DNA of 64,000 nt, taken from contig UQLN01000012.1 in NCBI GenBank assembly GCA_900541965.1, forward strand, positions 27,427 to 91,426, written 5' to 3'. The translations under genes and the position numbers were made by a program. The notes below the pieces were generated by a model. That model did not search any database, was not told the origin of the DNA, and saw only the letters and a list, made by a program, of their open reading frames with translations. Positions 1 through 8,574 of this stretch are shown in pieces (positions within the stretch are counted from its first letter, which is position 1; each line of letters starts with the position of its first letter). This DNA is from an uncultured Parabacteroides sp. (GTDB lineage: Bacteria; Bacteroidota; Bacteroidia; Bacteroidales; Tannerellaceae).

Positions 1-1267
1 GATTGACAAGGTCGAGAGCTTCCGTATCATTCGGATCCAAACGGAATAAGGCCTCGGCGCGCATCATTAGAACATCGGCATAACGCAGGATAGGCATATC
101 ATTGTTCAAGCCTCTTTCTACCATTGTGCCACCGATACCGTCCATCAGATATTTTACACCTCTGGCACCATCCCAGTGGTCGGCATTGTTTACCGGGTCG
201 GAACTTGTAAAATCGATTGTATAATCCAGTTGGCGGATAACTCCTTTGTCGTCCTGTTGCATAATAGGTTCACCGTCTGAACCCACCTGCGGGCCATAGA
301 GGAAAGCCTTAAGACGAACATCGTTATCATCATATGAACGGATAAAAGACGGAAGCGCTGCTGTCCCCTGCCATCCTTGGGCAAAAGAACCGTATTTAGC
401 CCGTAAATCGCCCAAAGAGAATAAGTAACTGATATTTTCCGGATAGGTATTCTGGCTTTCACAAATCATCGGGAAAATGATTTCCTTGCTTGTGTAGTTA
501 TCCCATTTGAACACATCTTTGAAATTATCTTCCAGCACATATCCGCTGTTGCGCATGATGTCGGAAGTCAAACTGGCAACCTCGTTCCATTTGGCATTGC
601 CTTCTCCCAGGAAAACTTCTGCATTCAGGTAGAGTTTAGCCAGTAGCGTTTTCGCTACATACTTGTTCCACCGTCCGTATTCAGAGGTTTCCGGCAGACA
701 GTTGTCGATAAGGTCGATTAGCTCCGATTCCACAAAATCATACAATTCTTTACGTGTATTCTGCTTAGGCGGATTTTGTGCATCATATGTGCCATTTGTA
801 ACCAAAGGCACATTCCCAAAATGGTCGACCATCAGAAAATAAGCAAAAGCCCGTATAAAGCGGGCATCCGCGCGCATTAATAAAACCTCTTTGTCCGTTG
901 TAAAATTACTCTTGTCGATTATGTCGATATAAGAATTGGATACGGCGATAATTTTTGAGATGCCGGTATATATTCCGCTTAACTCGCCATTATCGGGAGT
1001 CCAGGTATGCAAATGGACTGCCTGTGCATCCCCTTTCCAGTCGGCGCCACGGGCAGGCGCAATCATATCGTCGGCAGAAATACCGATTTTATATACAATT
1101 TCAGACCAAATACCTAAGGTCGCATCTACGCCGGAAAGCCCGTTCAGAAATTCTGTCTTTTCTTTATAAGCCGATTCATCCGTGAGTTGGCTATCCGGAA
1201 TGACATTCAGGTCCGTGCAGGAAACCATGGAAGCCATGAATGCCGATATCATGATTAATTTTTTCAT
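1..1267 (-). CDS. SusD/RagB-family nutrient-binding lipoprotein (3' end cut by window edge)
   Basis: No stop codon is reached before the left edge, so the C-terminus is missing; about 422 codons are present. The start ATG (1265-1267) begins MKKLIMISAFMASMVSC, a lipoprotein signal ending in Cys, followed by a Bacteroidetes-type SusD N-terminus. Near the edge the frame reads LFRLDPNDTEALDLVN, matching the SusD segment that follows the 'R-A-D-x-L-L-M-Y-A-E' helix. SusD proteins sit on the cell surface, bind glycan and cap the SusC porin. The gene starts 11 bp after the SusC stop, so the two are co-transcribed. Substrate is inferred only from the upstream GH65 enzyme. Confidence 0.93.
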   Translation of the reverse strand, partial: MKKLIMISAFMASMVSCTDLNVIPDSQLTDESAYKEKTEFLNGLSGVDATLGIWSEIVYKIGISADDMIAPARGADWKGDAQAVHLHTWTPDNGELSGIYTGISKIIAVSNSYIDIIDKSNFTTDKEVLLMRADARFIRAFAYFLMVDHFGNVPLVTNGTYDAQNPPKQNTRKELYDFVESELIDLIDNCLPETSEYGRWNKYVAKTLLAKLYLNAEVFLGEGNAKWNEVASLTSDIMRNSGYVLEDNFKDVFKWDNYTSKEIIFPMICESQNTYPENISYLFSLGDLRAKYGSFAQGWQGTAALPSFIRSYDDNDVRLKAFLYGPQVGSDGEPIMQQDDKGVIRQLDYTIDFTSSDPVNNADHWDGARGVKYLMDGIGGTMVERGLNNDMPILRYADVLMMRAEALFRLDPNDTEALDLVN

Positions 1268-1278
1268 TTTCTGATGAA

Positions 1279-4254
1279 TTAAAAGTTAATATTCAAACCC
1301 AATGTGAAAGTACGTGCCTGCGGATAACTGCAATAATCGATGCCGATTGCTTTTACATCCTTATCTGAGCTGACATTACTTACTTCCGGATCGTATCCGG
1401 TATAGGAAGTGATGGTAAACAAGTTCTGGGCTGTTACATAAATACGCCCGTTCTTGATGACTTTAGGCAACGAGAAATTATAGCCCAGAGTAATATTATC
1501 CAATTTCAGGAAAGCGGCATTTTCCACCCACCGTGAAGAAGAATATACGGTTCCACCTCCGCCTGCCTTGTGAAACTCGGCACCTTCTATGTTTGTATTC
1601 TGTCCGGGCAAACGGCTGCCTTGTGCTAACTCAGCCCGTGTATTGTTGTACACGCTGACACCGAGGTTCGAACGCAGGCAAACAGATAAATCCCAGTCCT
1701 TATATTTGAACGAGTTGTTGAAACCGATAATAACATCCGGCAACGCGTCGCTGATTACTTCGCGTTCGTCCGATGCGAATACTTCCTGCCCGTTTTCTAT
1801 ACCGATAAAACGACGTCCGTAGAACGATCCGACCGATTCCCCAACACGTAATATTTGCGTATTGCCTGAAGCACCGGCTCCACTTACCACACCGTACACG
1901 ATATCTTTGTTGTTGTAAAGTTCGGTTACCTCATTTTTGTTGTAAGCCACATTCAAATTGGTATCCCAGTAGAAATCTTTCGTGCTGATGACAGCCGCAT
2001 CCAGTGAAAATTCGACTCCCCGGTTTACCATTGCCCCGATATTATCCAGATAGGTGGAACTTACTGCCGGTTGGATGGCATCGATTGTCAGCAACAAATT
2101 GGAGGTCTTTTTATTGTATACATCCAACGAACCACGGAGGCGGTTGTTAAAGAAGGCATAATCGATACCCACATTAAACTGGGCGGTCTGTTCCCATTTC
2201 AGGTTCGGATTCGCGATGGCGGTAATTCCATACGACGGATAAGCAACGCCACCGAAAGAAGTACCCTCCTTGCTGTTGATTGAATAAGTTTGGCTATAAC
2301 GGAAATTACCAATATCCTGGTTACCGGTTATACCATATCCCAACCGTAGTTTCAAATCGTCAAGGAACGATACATCTTTCAAAAATTCTTCCTGTTTTAT
2401 TTTCCAAGCAAAGGCTCCTGAAGGAAATACCGCCCATCGGTTATTCGGACCGAAACGGGAAGAACCATCGCGCCTTACAGTGGCGGTGAACATATATTTA
2501 TCCATCAGATTATAATTCGCACGGGCATAGAAGGAAATCAACCGGTTTTTTTCCTGATTGTTCCGGGCCTCTTGGGTTCTGGCTCCTCCTACGTTATTCG
2601 CTCCGAGGTTGTCGTTTACAAAGCCTTCTGCCCGTACAGTTGATATATAATTATCAAATTCCTGCCAGGAATAACCTGCCACCACATTCAAGGCATGAAT
2701 TTTATTAAATGTTTTATCGAAAGTCAGATAGCCTTCCAGTAAATAATTGGAATAGCGGTTACTTTCCGTTACAGCACGTCCTTCCACATTCTCGGCCGCT
2801 TTCGAATGGATTGGCTGGTATGCTTTCCGGTTGATATTATCTACATCATAGCCTAAATTAATTTTACCGAATAACGTTTTAGGGAGGAAATAATAAGTTG
2901 CGTCCGCATTTCCGATAAAACGGTCGCCGCGTGATTTATCCGACATTTGTTTGGCCATTGCTACCGGGTTGCGTACGGTTTCCGCGTATTCATTGAAAGA
3001 ACCGTCTGCTTTATAAACCGGTTCGGTCGGGTTTGCTTTCAATGCATTGTTGATAATACCGCCATTCGCACCACCTGTCTGCTGTTCCAGTACATTATCC
3101 AATTTATAGTACGTGTTTGTTGCATTCAGGTTGAAGATTAAACGGTCTTCAAACATCTTGTGCGTCAGGTTAAAGCGCAATGAATAACGGTCCATGCCGG
3201 TTCCGATAATGATACCGTCTTGTCCCGAAGCGCTTAATGATGCCCGGTAGGATGTGTTTTTATTTCCGTTGCTGAACGTAACATTGTGTTCGTGTACCAC
3301 GGCTGTGCGGAAAATTTCGTCTTGCCAGTCGGTGGAGGCCGTACCTGTAGCGTCGGGCACATACTGGCGGTATTGGTCGGCGCTCAATATGTCAATCTTA
3401 TTGGCAACCTGTGAAAAACCGACAGAGCCGGAATAGCTTACCGAACGGATACCGTCTTTTCCCCCTTTTGTGGTGATTAGAATCACACCGTTTGCACCAC
3501 GCGACCCGTAGATGGCTGTGGCGGAAGCATCTTTCAATACGGTCATAGATTCGATGTCGGAAGCGGGAATCATAGACAAGGGATTGATCGATAGATTGTT
3601 TAACCCCGCATCGTTGCCAACGCTCAGTGTAGACCGGGAATTATCGATGGGTACTCCGTCGATGACATACAGTGGTTCACTTGAGGCCGAAATCGAATTG
3701 ACACCACGTATACGCACGTTGGTATTCGCTCCCGGCTGGCCGCTGGTAGAGGTTACCTGTACTCCGGCAATATGCCCTTTGAACAAGGATTCGGGGGAAG
3801 TTACCACCCCTTTGTTGAAGTCGGAACTTTTCAACACTTCAATCGCTCCGGTGGCGTCCGATTTTTTAACGGAGCCATAGCCCACGATTACTACTTCGTC
3901 CAATATTTCGGAATCTTCGAGCAGTTCAATCACAGCTTCCGTCTGGTTCTTTTGTAAAGGTACCTCTTTTGTCAGATAGCCGATGTAAGAAATGACTAAG
4001 ACAGCCTGGTCGGGAACGTTCTCGAGTACGGTACGTCCGTTCAGGTCGGTCATATTCCCGTTCGTCGTACCTTTGATAATTACATTTGCGCCGATGATAG
4101 GCCCTGCCTGGTCGTTAACCACGACCGTTACTTTACGATAACTTAGAACAATCTCCGATGAGTTTTTAAAACTGACGGGTTCTGTTTCGATGCCCGCCCA
4201 TAAAGGGTGAGTCATGCTCAGAAGCAACGATGTTCCGATTAATACTACTTTCAT
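1279..4254 (-). CDS. SusC/RagA-family TonB-dependent outer-membrane receptor
   Basis: A 991-residue protein with a signal peptide (about 1-20), a carboxypeptidase-regulatory-like domain (about 41-115), the SusC hallmark DEVVIVGYG (119-127), a plug domain containing VRIRGVNS and PLYVIDGVP, and a C-terminal beta-barrel ending in Phe. It imports oligosaccharides through the outer membrane with energy from TonB-ExbBD. It lacks the N-terminal STN signalling domain seen in the other SusC of this window, so control by an ECF sigma/FecR pair is not expected. It lies between the GH65 gene (107 bp upstream) and susD. Confidence 0.96.
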   Translation of the reverse strand: MKVVLIGTSLLLSMTHPLWAGIETEPVSFKNSSEIVLSYRKVTVVVNDQAGPIIGANVIIKGTTNGNMTDLNGRTVLENVPDQAVLVISYIGYLTKEVPLQKNQTEAVIELLEDSEILDEVVIVGYGSVKKSDATGAIEVLKSSDFNKGVVTSPESLFKGHIAGVQVTSTSGQPGANTNVRIRGVNSISASSEPLYVIDGVPIDNSRSTLSVGNDAGLNNLSINPLSMIPASDIESMTVLKDASATAIYGSRGANGVILITTKGGKDGIRSVSYSGSVGFSQVANKIDILSADQYRQYVPDATGTASTDWQDEIFRTAVVHEHNVTFSNGNKNTSYRASLSASGQDGIIIGTGMDRYSLRFNLTHKMFEDRLIFNLNATNTYYKLDNVLEQQTGGANGGIINNALKANPTEPVYKADGSFNEYAETVRNPVAMAKQMSDKSRGDRFIGNADATYYFLPKTLFGKINLGYDVDNINRKAYQPIHSKAAENVEGRAVTESNRYSNYLLEGYLTFDKTFNKIHALNVVAGYSWQEFDNYISTVRAEGFVNDNLGANNVGGARTQEARNNQEKNRLISFYARANYNLMDKYMFTATVRRDGSSRFGPNNRWAVFPSGAFAWKIKQEEFLKDVSFLDDLKLRLGYGITGNQDIGNFRYSQTYSINSKEGTSFGGVAYPSYGITAIANPNLKWEQTAQFNVGIDYAFFNNRLRGSLDVYNKKTSNLLLTIDAIQPAVSSTYLDNIGAMVNRGVEFSLDAAVISTKDFYWDTNLNVAYNKNEVTELYNNKDIVYGVVSGAGASGNTQILRVGESVGSFYGRRFIGIENGQEVFASDEREVISDALPDVIIGFNNSFKYKDWDLSVCLRSNLGVSVYNNTRAELAQGSRLPGQNTNIEGAEFHKAGGGGTVYSSSRWVENAAFLKLDNITLGYNFSLPKVIKNGRIYVTAQNLFTITSYTGYDPEVSNVSSDKDVKAIGIDYCSYPQARTFTLGLNINF

Positions 4255-4361
4255 AAGATATTAAATTTAAGGAAATCTGATACGTGTTGTCGGTATGCTG
4301 ATTTCCGGTTTATGATTTATTCTGAAAAAATCGTTCGAAAAAACGGTAGGAAATTTAGGCC

Positions 4362-6380
4362 TCAGCGGATAACATATGTTTTTTTATCGGGGCCGATACC
4401 TTTTAATGTTAATGATTTCCAGTGGGTCGGTAAAATCGTACGTTCCTGGATGATCCCTTCGTCGGTTATTTTCAACCCTCCGAAGCCGGATAAAAGAACT
4501 TGCAGTAAGCCACCTGCTCCGGTACAGAAATAGGGGTTGTTGGAAAAAGCGGATTCTGATAAAACACCGAACGGGGGACGTTTATTGGGTAAATAACTCT
4601 TTTTGAAAAATTCATATGCCCGGTCGCGATCTCCTGATTTCGCATATAAAATAGCCAGGATAGCATTTCCCATAGCCGGGCCGTCTTCGTGAATCTTGTT
4701 GGCATAATAATCCAGGTTCTTTTTCATGCTTTCAGGTTCAGCTAAGATATCCAGCGGATAACTCAACAGGTTGACATCCGCCTGCTTGATTATTTCTCCG
4801 GCATAGGTTTCATTTTCTTTCATTACGCCGTCGGCCATCCAATGAAAGCGTAGTTTAGCCGCTATTTCTTTCCATTCCGGTTCGGCCTGTTCTCCTACGA
4901 TAGCGGCTGCTTTCGTTGCACACTCCAGTGCAAATTTGGCCGAACCGTTGGTAAATGCGTTGTCATTCACGTTCGGGGCAAATTCATTGGCGCCTACAAC
5001 GTTCTTGATAGAGTAACTGCCGTCCTCGTTTTTGACCACCCGCGATGCCCAGAAGTCGGCCACCTGTTTCAGTACCGGGTATCCTTCCGATTTGAGCCAG
5101 TTGCGGTCTTTGGTCACGCAATAATAATTCCAGAAAGCTATTCCGACATCGGCTGTAATATGATGTTCGAAAGTTCCTGTCAGGCACCAGGTGGGGGTGG
5201 CTTCCTCACCTGTGTCGTCCGACTCCCAGGGATACATACATCCTTTGAACCCGTATAGGGTCGCTTTTTGCATGGCTTTCTGTAGTCTGTCGTAACGGTA
5301 ATCCACACAGGAACGGGCCATCCGGTTGTTCAACATCAGTAGGGGAGGATACATCCATAACTCTGTGTCCCAGAAAACGTGGCCGTTGTATCCGGTTACC
5401 GTGGTAAGACCCATGGGAGGAATACTCAGGCGGGTATTTTCTCCTGCCGAGGCATACAAATTGTACAATGCCAGACGAATATCGCGTTGGGCTTCTTCAT
5501 CGCCTTCTATTTCTATATCACTTTGCCATAAGCGCGTCCAGGCTTCTTTATGGCCGGTTAAAAAATAGTCTATGTCCGATTGCAAAGCAAATACTGCCAT
5601 CCGTTCTGCTTCCGATTTGGGGTCGTTGAAATCTTTGGAGGAACAAACTGCTCCGATCAGGGCAAAGCGGTAGCGTTGGCCTTTTTTCAACCGGACTTTA
5701 AAACCCATCGATTGATGGTGAGCAGTTCCGTACAAGGCTTCGATAGCAGGTCTGTCCGTATCAAAAAGGAAAGCGGAACAGGTTGCCAGATTTTGCATGC
5801 CGGTACGGCTTTTGGCCTGGGAAGTATAAACCGGGAGTTCAATCTCGGCATCTTTATATAATTTGTAAGTTGCAGAGGTCTCGGTCAACTCTTCTGGGAA
5901 AATAGTGGAATTGGCAACATCTAATTCAAAGGAAGCGGTTGGTATTAATTCTACAACAACCATTCCCATATAGGGGAAATTCCGGAGTGCGCGGATAGAG
6001 TAATGGATCGTGGCCTTCTGTGTCTGTACGACTGTTTCCAAATAAGCCTCTTTCATGTTCAGGTTCTGATGCCAGGCTGTGATATTCTTTTCGGAGACAG
6101 GGGCTCCGTCCAGCTTCAATTGTAAATTTGTAAAAACAGGCCCTCTTACAATGCGGCTTACGCCTTCTTTGTCCTCTTTATCGTATACTCCGTTCAGAAC
6201 GATGTCGGTAACGCTAAAGAACTGGGAACTAACCAGACCAATTCGACCATTGGCTAGGGTTACTCCGTTATAGTTTTCTCTTGAGGAAGTAGATAGTATC
6301 CAACTTCCTTCATCCGATGCAGAAGCAACATTCCCAGCAATCAGCCAGAAAAGGATTACGTAAAATAAATGTGTGTTCAT
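4362..6380 (-). CDS. GH65 glycoside hydrolase, kojibiose hydrolase / PGGHG-like
   Basis: A 672-residue secreted enzyme (signal peptide about 1-21). Family GH65 is shown by GYNGHVFWDTELWM (330-343), YPWES (383-387) and GANEFAPNVNDNAFTN (463-478), which replaces the common GPDEYHxxVxDNAYTN and carries the general acid Glu466. A second Glu, E609 in LSESAF, is about 143 residues later. As I recall, the GH65 kojibiose hydrolase of Flavobacterium johnsoniae has its acid and base Glu at nearly the same spacing, which favours a hydrolase over the phosphorylases of this family. Likely substrates are alpha-1,2-glucosides: kojibiose, or the Glc-Gal unit on collagen hydroxylysine. It is the first gene of a GH65-SusC-SusD unit. 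The exact substrate is open. Confidence 0.82.
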   Translation of the reverse strand: MNTHLFYVILFWLIAGNVASASDEGSWILSTSSRENYNGVTLANGRIGLVSSQFFSVTDIVLNGVYDKEDKEGVSRIVRGPVFTNLQLKLDGAPVSEKNITAWHQNLNMKEAYLETVVQTQKATIHYSIRALRNFPYMGMVVVELIPTASFELDVANSTIFPEELTETSATYKLYKDAEIELPVYTSQAKSRTGMQNLATCSAFLFDTDRPAIEALYGTAHHQSMGFKVRLKKGQRYRFALIGAVCSSKDFNDPKSEAERMAVFALQSDIDYFLTGHKEAWTRLWQSDIEIEGDEEAQRDIRLALYNLYASAGENTRLSIPPMGLTTVTGYNGHVFWDTELWMYPPLLMLNNRMARSCVDYRYDRLQKAMQKATLYGFKGCMYPWESDDTGEEATPTWCLTGTFEHHITADVGIAFWNYYCVTKDRNWLKSEGYPVLKQVADFWASRVVKNEDGSYSIKNVVGANEFAPNVNDNAFTNGSAKFALECATKAAAIVGEQAEPEWKEIAAKLRFHWMADGVMKENETYAGEIIKQADVNLLSYPLDILAEPESMKKNLDYYANKIHEDGPAMGNAILAILYAKSGDRDRAYEFFKKSYLPNKRPPFGVLSESAFSNNPYFCTGAGGLLQVLLSGFGGLKITDEGIIQERTILPTHWKSLTLKGIGPDKKTYVIR

Positions 6381-6408
6381 GGTACTTAAAACGATAAAAA
6401 ATGTTTTT

Positions 6409-6416
6409 CAAAAGTA
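6409..6416 (-). promoter_or_regulatory. Bacteroides-type -7 element for the GH65-SusC-SusD unit
   Basis: The minus strand reads TACTTTTG, matching TAnnTTTG, 29 bp upstream of the GH65 start codon. I see no good -33 TTTG at the usual spacing, so this is only a candidate. Confidence 0.4.
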
Positions 6417-6748
6417 AAATATCGAAAAGAAAACTTATTGTCTAAATCCGTTTTTCCATATAACTACATTTTACAAAGAGGATAAAAATGGATAAAATTG
6501 GAATATGGAATTGATATGAAAAGAATACAATTGCTTTATGTATAGTAAATTAAGAGTGTACTTGTTTTATATAACGAAACGATACAGATTGATGTGAAAA
6601 ATCGGGACTTAGTTATCAAAACATCTGAAATGGGAGATGTATCCGAGTAAAAATTAATACACTGTAAAATAGTGTTAGTCGCTATAAATAATATTAATGA
6701 ATGGTGTTTGTGTTCTCTAATGCGTTTGCTTTTTTTATACCCAATCAT

Positions 6749-6832
6749 TTTGTTTTTGAGGCAGGCAAAAATATTTACGAGAGCGTCATTAATATTTTCG
6801 AGGTAGTCAAAAATGTTTTTGACTACCTCGAA
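6749..6832. repeat. Four-unit degenerate 21-bp repeat array with a perfect palindrome
   Basis: Four consecutive 21-bp units start at 6749, 6770, 6791 and 6812. On the minus strand three follow the pattern TTTGaCtnCCTCgaAAAtATT and the fourth is the same motif inverted. The inverted pair makes a perfect palindrome at 6795-6834: 19-bp arms (6795-6813 and 6816-6834) with a 2-bp centre. The arms could form a cruciform, or a strong hairpin downstream of the symporter stop codon. It lacks the GC-rich stem of a standard terminator. Confidence 0.75.
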
Positions 6833-6938
6833 AATAGATTTTCTTGGAATGAAAAAGAAAAATAATATGTGTATCTTTTTGAAAAACAGCAGGTAGTTTG
6901 AATTGTTTACTACCGTATAAATTCCACGCATTTGGAAT

Positions 6939-8144
6939 TTATACGGTAGGCGTTTGAGCCATCTGGGCGGGCTGGGGCTTTACCCCCGCAATCTTGTCAA
7001 TAATGAGAGCAATCGCTCCATTACCAGTAACATTGCAAGCTGTTCCGAAACTGTCCATTGAAATATATAAAGCAATCATCAGAGCCTGTAGTGTCTCATT
7101 GAAACCTAATATACTTTCCAATATACCCAATGCTGCCATAATAGCTCCTCCCGGTATCCCCGGCGCGGCAACCATGGTGATACCCAGCATCATGATAAAG
7201 TTTAATATACTTAAGAATGAAACTGGTTGTCCGGTCAAATACATAATAGCTAAAGCACAAGCAAGAATTTTCATTGTGCTGCCTGCAAGGTGTATGGTGG
7301 AACAAAGTGGGATTACGAAAATAGCAATGCTCTCTCTTACTCCCAGCTTAATGGTTTGAGTCAAAGATACCGGAATGCAAGCAGCAGAGGATTGTGTTCC
7401 AAGGGCTGTCGCATAGGCAGGCATCATTGTCTTTAATGATTTGAATGGGTTCTTGCCGGATATACTTCCGGCAATAAGAAATTGGATAACCAATAACAAA
7501 ACATGTAAAATGAAAACGACGACAATTACTTTCAGGAACATGCCGATGATGCTTACAACTTGTCCGCTTACTGTCATATTCAGGAAAATGCCGAAGATAT
7601 GAAGAGGTAATAATGGAACGATAACCGTATCGATTAATTTTGTAATAATTGCTCCGAAATCCGAGAATCCATCTTTCAAGGTCGTTTTATCAATGTAACA
7701 TAATCCGAGCCCGATGGTGAACGAAAGCAAGAGGGCTGTCATAACATCCATCAGTGGTGGCATGGCTATAATAAAAAGAGGGGTCAAAGAAGCCATGCCT
7801 CCAGGTGTATCCAATGCCGTAAGTTCAGGATTTGGGGATAACATATGTGGAAAAATCGAAGAACAACTGAAGTAGGTAAGTAGACCTGAAAAAATAGTGG
7901 AGCCATATGCCAGCAAAGCTGTAATAGCTAATAGTTTACCTGCTCCTTTTCCAAGTTCTGCTATGGCAGGGGTAACAAGTCCCAATATGATTAAAGGAAT
8001 GGAAAATGACAGGAAATTACCGAACAGGGAGTTGAACGTAACAAAAATACGGGCAATCCCATGGGGTAGAAATTGGCCGAATAATATACCGGCTCCGATG
8101 GCAATAACAACTTGCCCCAATAATGAGATTTTTAATTTTTTCAT
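6939..8144 (-). CDS. Dicarboxylate/amino acid:cation symporter (DAACS family)
   Basis: A 401-residue polytopic inner-membrane protein. DAACS signatures are present: QSSAACIP (251-258, the serine-rich re-entrant loop), GIPGGA (329-334) and DSFGTACNVTGNG (364-376, the substrate/Na+ site of HP2-TM8). The family co-transports C4-dicarboxylates, glutamate/aspartate or neutral amino acids with Na+ or H+; the sequence alone does not fix the substrate. The gene stands alone on the minus strand. Its best promoter lies about 250 bp upstream and a short ORF sits in the leader, so leader-mediated control is possible. Confidence 0.9.
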   Translation of the reverse strand: MKKLKISLLGQVVIAIGAGILFGQFLPHGIARIFVTFNSLFGNFLSFSIPLIILGLVTPAIAELGKGAGKLLAITALLAYGSTIFSGLLTYFSCSSIFPHMLSPNPELTALDTPGGMASLTPLFIIAMPPLMDVMTALLLSFTIGLGLCYIDKTTLKDGFSDFGAIITKLIDTVIVPLLPLHIFGIFLNMTVSGQVVSIIGMFLKVIVVVFILHVLLLVIQFLIAGSISGKNPFKSLKTMMPAYATALGTQSSAACIPVSLTQTIKLGVRESIAIFVIPLCSTIHLAGSTMKILACALAIMYLTGQPVSFLSILNFIMMLGITMVAAPGIPGGAIMAALGILESILGFNETLQALMIALYISMDSFGTACNVTGNGAIALIIDKIAGVKPQPAQMAQTPTV

Positions 8145-8256
8145 TGTATCTTTAATTTAATACCGGGATACAGGAAGGTTGTCCATGTATAACGGTTTCC
8201 AGGTTAGTTGGAAATAATGAGTTTATAGAAAGGGCCTGGTAGGCTATGATTTGAAT

Positions 8257-8364
8257 TTACTTTTGGAGGTGCGGATTGTCACTGAAAAAAGGGACATTGA
8301 TCTGGAAGTAGAAAGCAGTGGCATAAAGAGAACGGTGCTCATGCCGGTTAATTGTCTTTTTCAT
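8257..8364 (-). CDS. Putative 35-aa leader peptide upstream of the symporter
   Basis: Read on the minus strand, ATG (8362-8364) opens a 35-codon frame ending in TAA (8257-8259). It begins MKKTINRHEHRSLYATAFYF and ends NPHLQK. It starts about 37 bp downstream of the -7 box at 8401-8408, so it would be the first ORF on the symporter transcript, with 112 bp between its stop and the symporter ATG. It has no signal peptide or membrane segment and I recognise no family. It is rich in His, Phe and Asn. It could be a regulatory leader peptide, a small protein or chance; promoter placement is the main support. Confidence 0.4.
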   Translation of the reverse strand: MKKTINRHEHRSLYATAFYFQINVPFFSDNPHLQK

Positions 8365-8400
8365 TGTATTTTATGTGTTTCTTTGGGTTAATTATGGCTA

Positions 8401-8432
8401 CAAACTTAATGAAAAAAATAGTTGGCTATCAA
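8401..8432 (-). promoter_or_regulatory. Candidate promoter for leader ORF and symporter
   Basis: On the minus strand TTG (8430-8432) is followed after 21 bp by TAAGTTTG (8401-8408), fitting the Bacteroides -33/-7 pattern. Transcription from here would give a leader of about 250 nt before the symporter ATG. Confidence 0.5.
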
Positions 8433-8553
8433 TGCCTGCTTATTGGTTTTAAGTTTCTTTTTGTGTTTTTATGAGGTCATTCCTAAGTAATCTCTGAATG
8501 AAGATATTAACAGGATATTTGACGGATGAATATAAGGATTGTCGAAAATGTAT

Positions 8554-8561
8554 TACTTTTG
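8554..8561 (+). promoter_or_regulatory. -7 element upstream of the PAP2 gene
   Basis: TACTTTTG matches TAnnTTTG. It ends only 13 bp before the TTG start at 8575, so the mRNA would be nearly leaderless. No -33 TTTG stands at normal spacing. Confidence 0.4.
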
Positions 8562-8574
8562 CCGTTAAAATAAA

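Larger units (their letters stand above)
6381..6938. other. 558-bp AT-rich intergenic region
   Basis: It separates the GH65 gene from the symporter gene; both are on the minus strand. Apart from the GH65 -7 element and the 21-bp repeat array I see no supportable gene. A 131-codon minus-strand ORF (6536-6931) runs through the repeats and is rejected because its composition (Ile/Phe/Lys/Asn-rich) is that of AT-rich spacer DNA. Confidence 0.6.
8145..8574. other. 430-bp intergenic region with symporter leader
   Basis: The minus strand carries a likely promoter (8401-8432) and a 35-codon ORF (8257-8364) ahead of the symporter. The remaining 8145-8256 shows no clear hairpin to me. On the plus strand there is a TAnnTTTG match just before the PAP2 gene at 8554-8561. 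Confidence 0.55.

Noticed and set aside
6536..6931. 131-codon minus-strand ORF after the symporter gene
   Set aside because: It runs through the 21-bp repeats and palindrome, has spacer-like composition (Ile, Phe, Lys, Asn) and no recognisable domain or signal.
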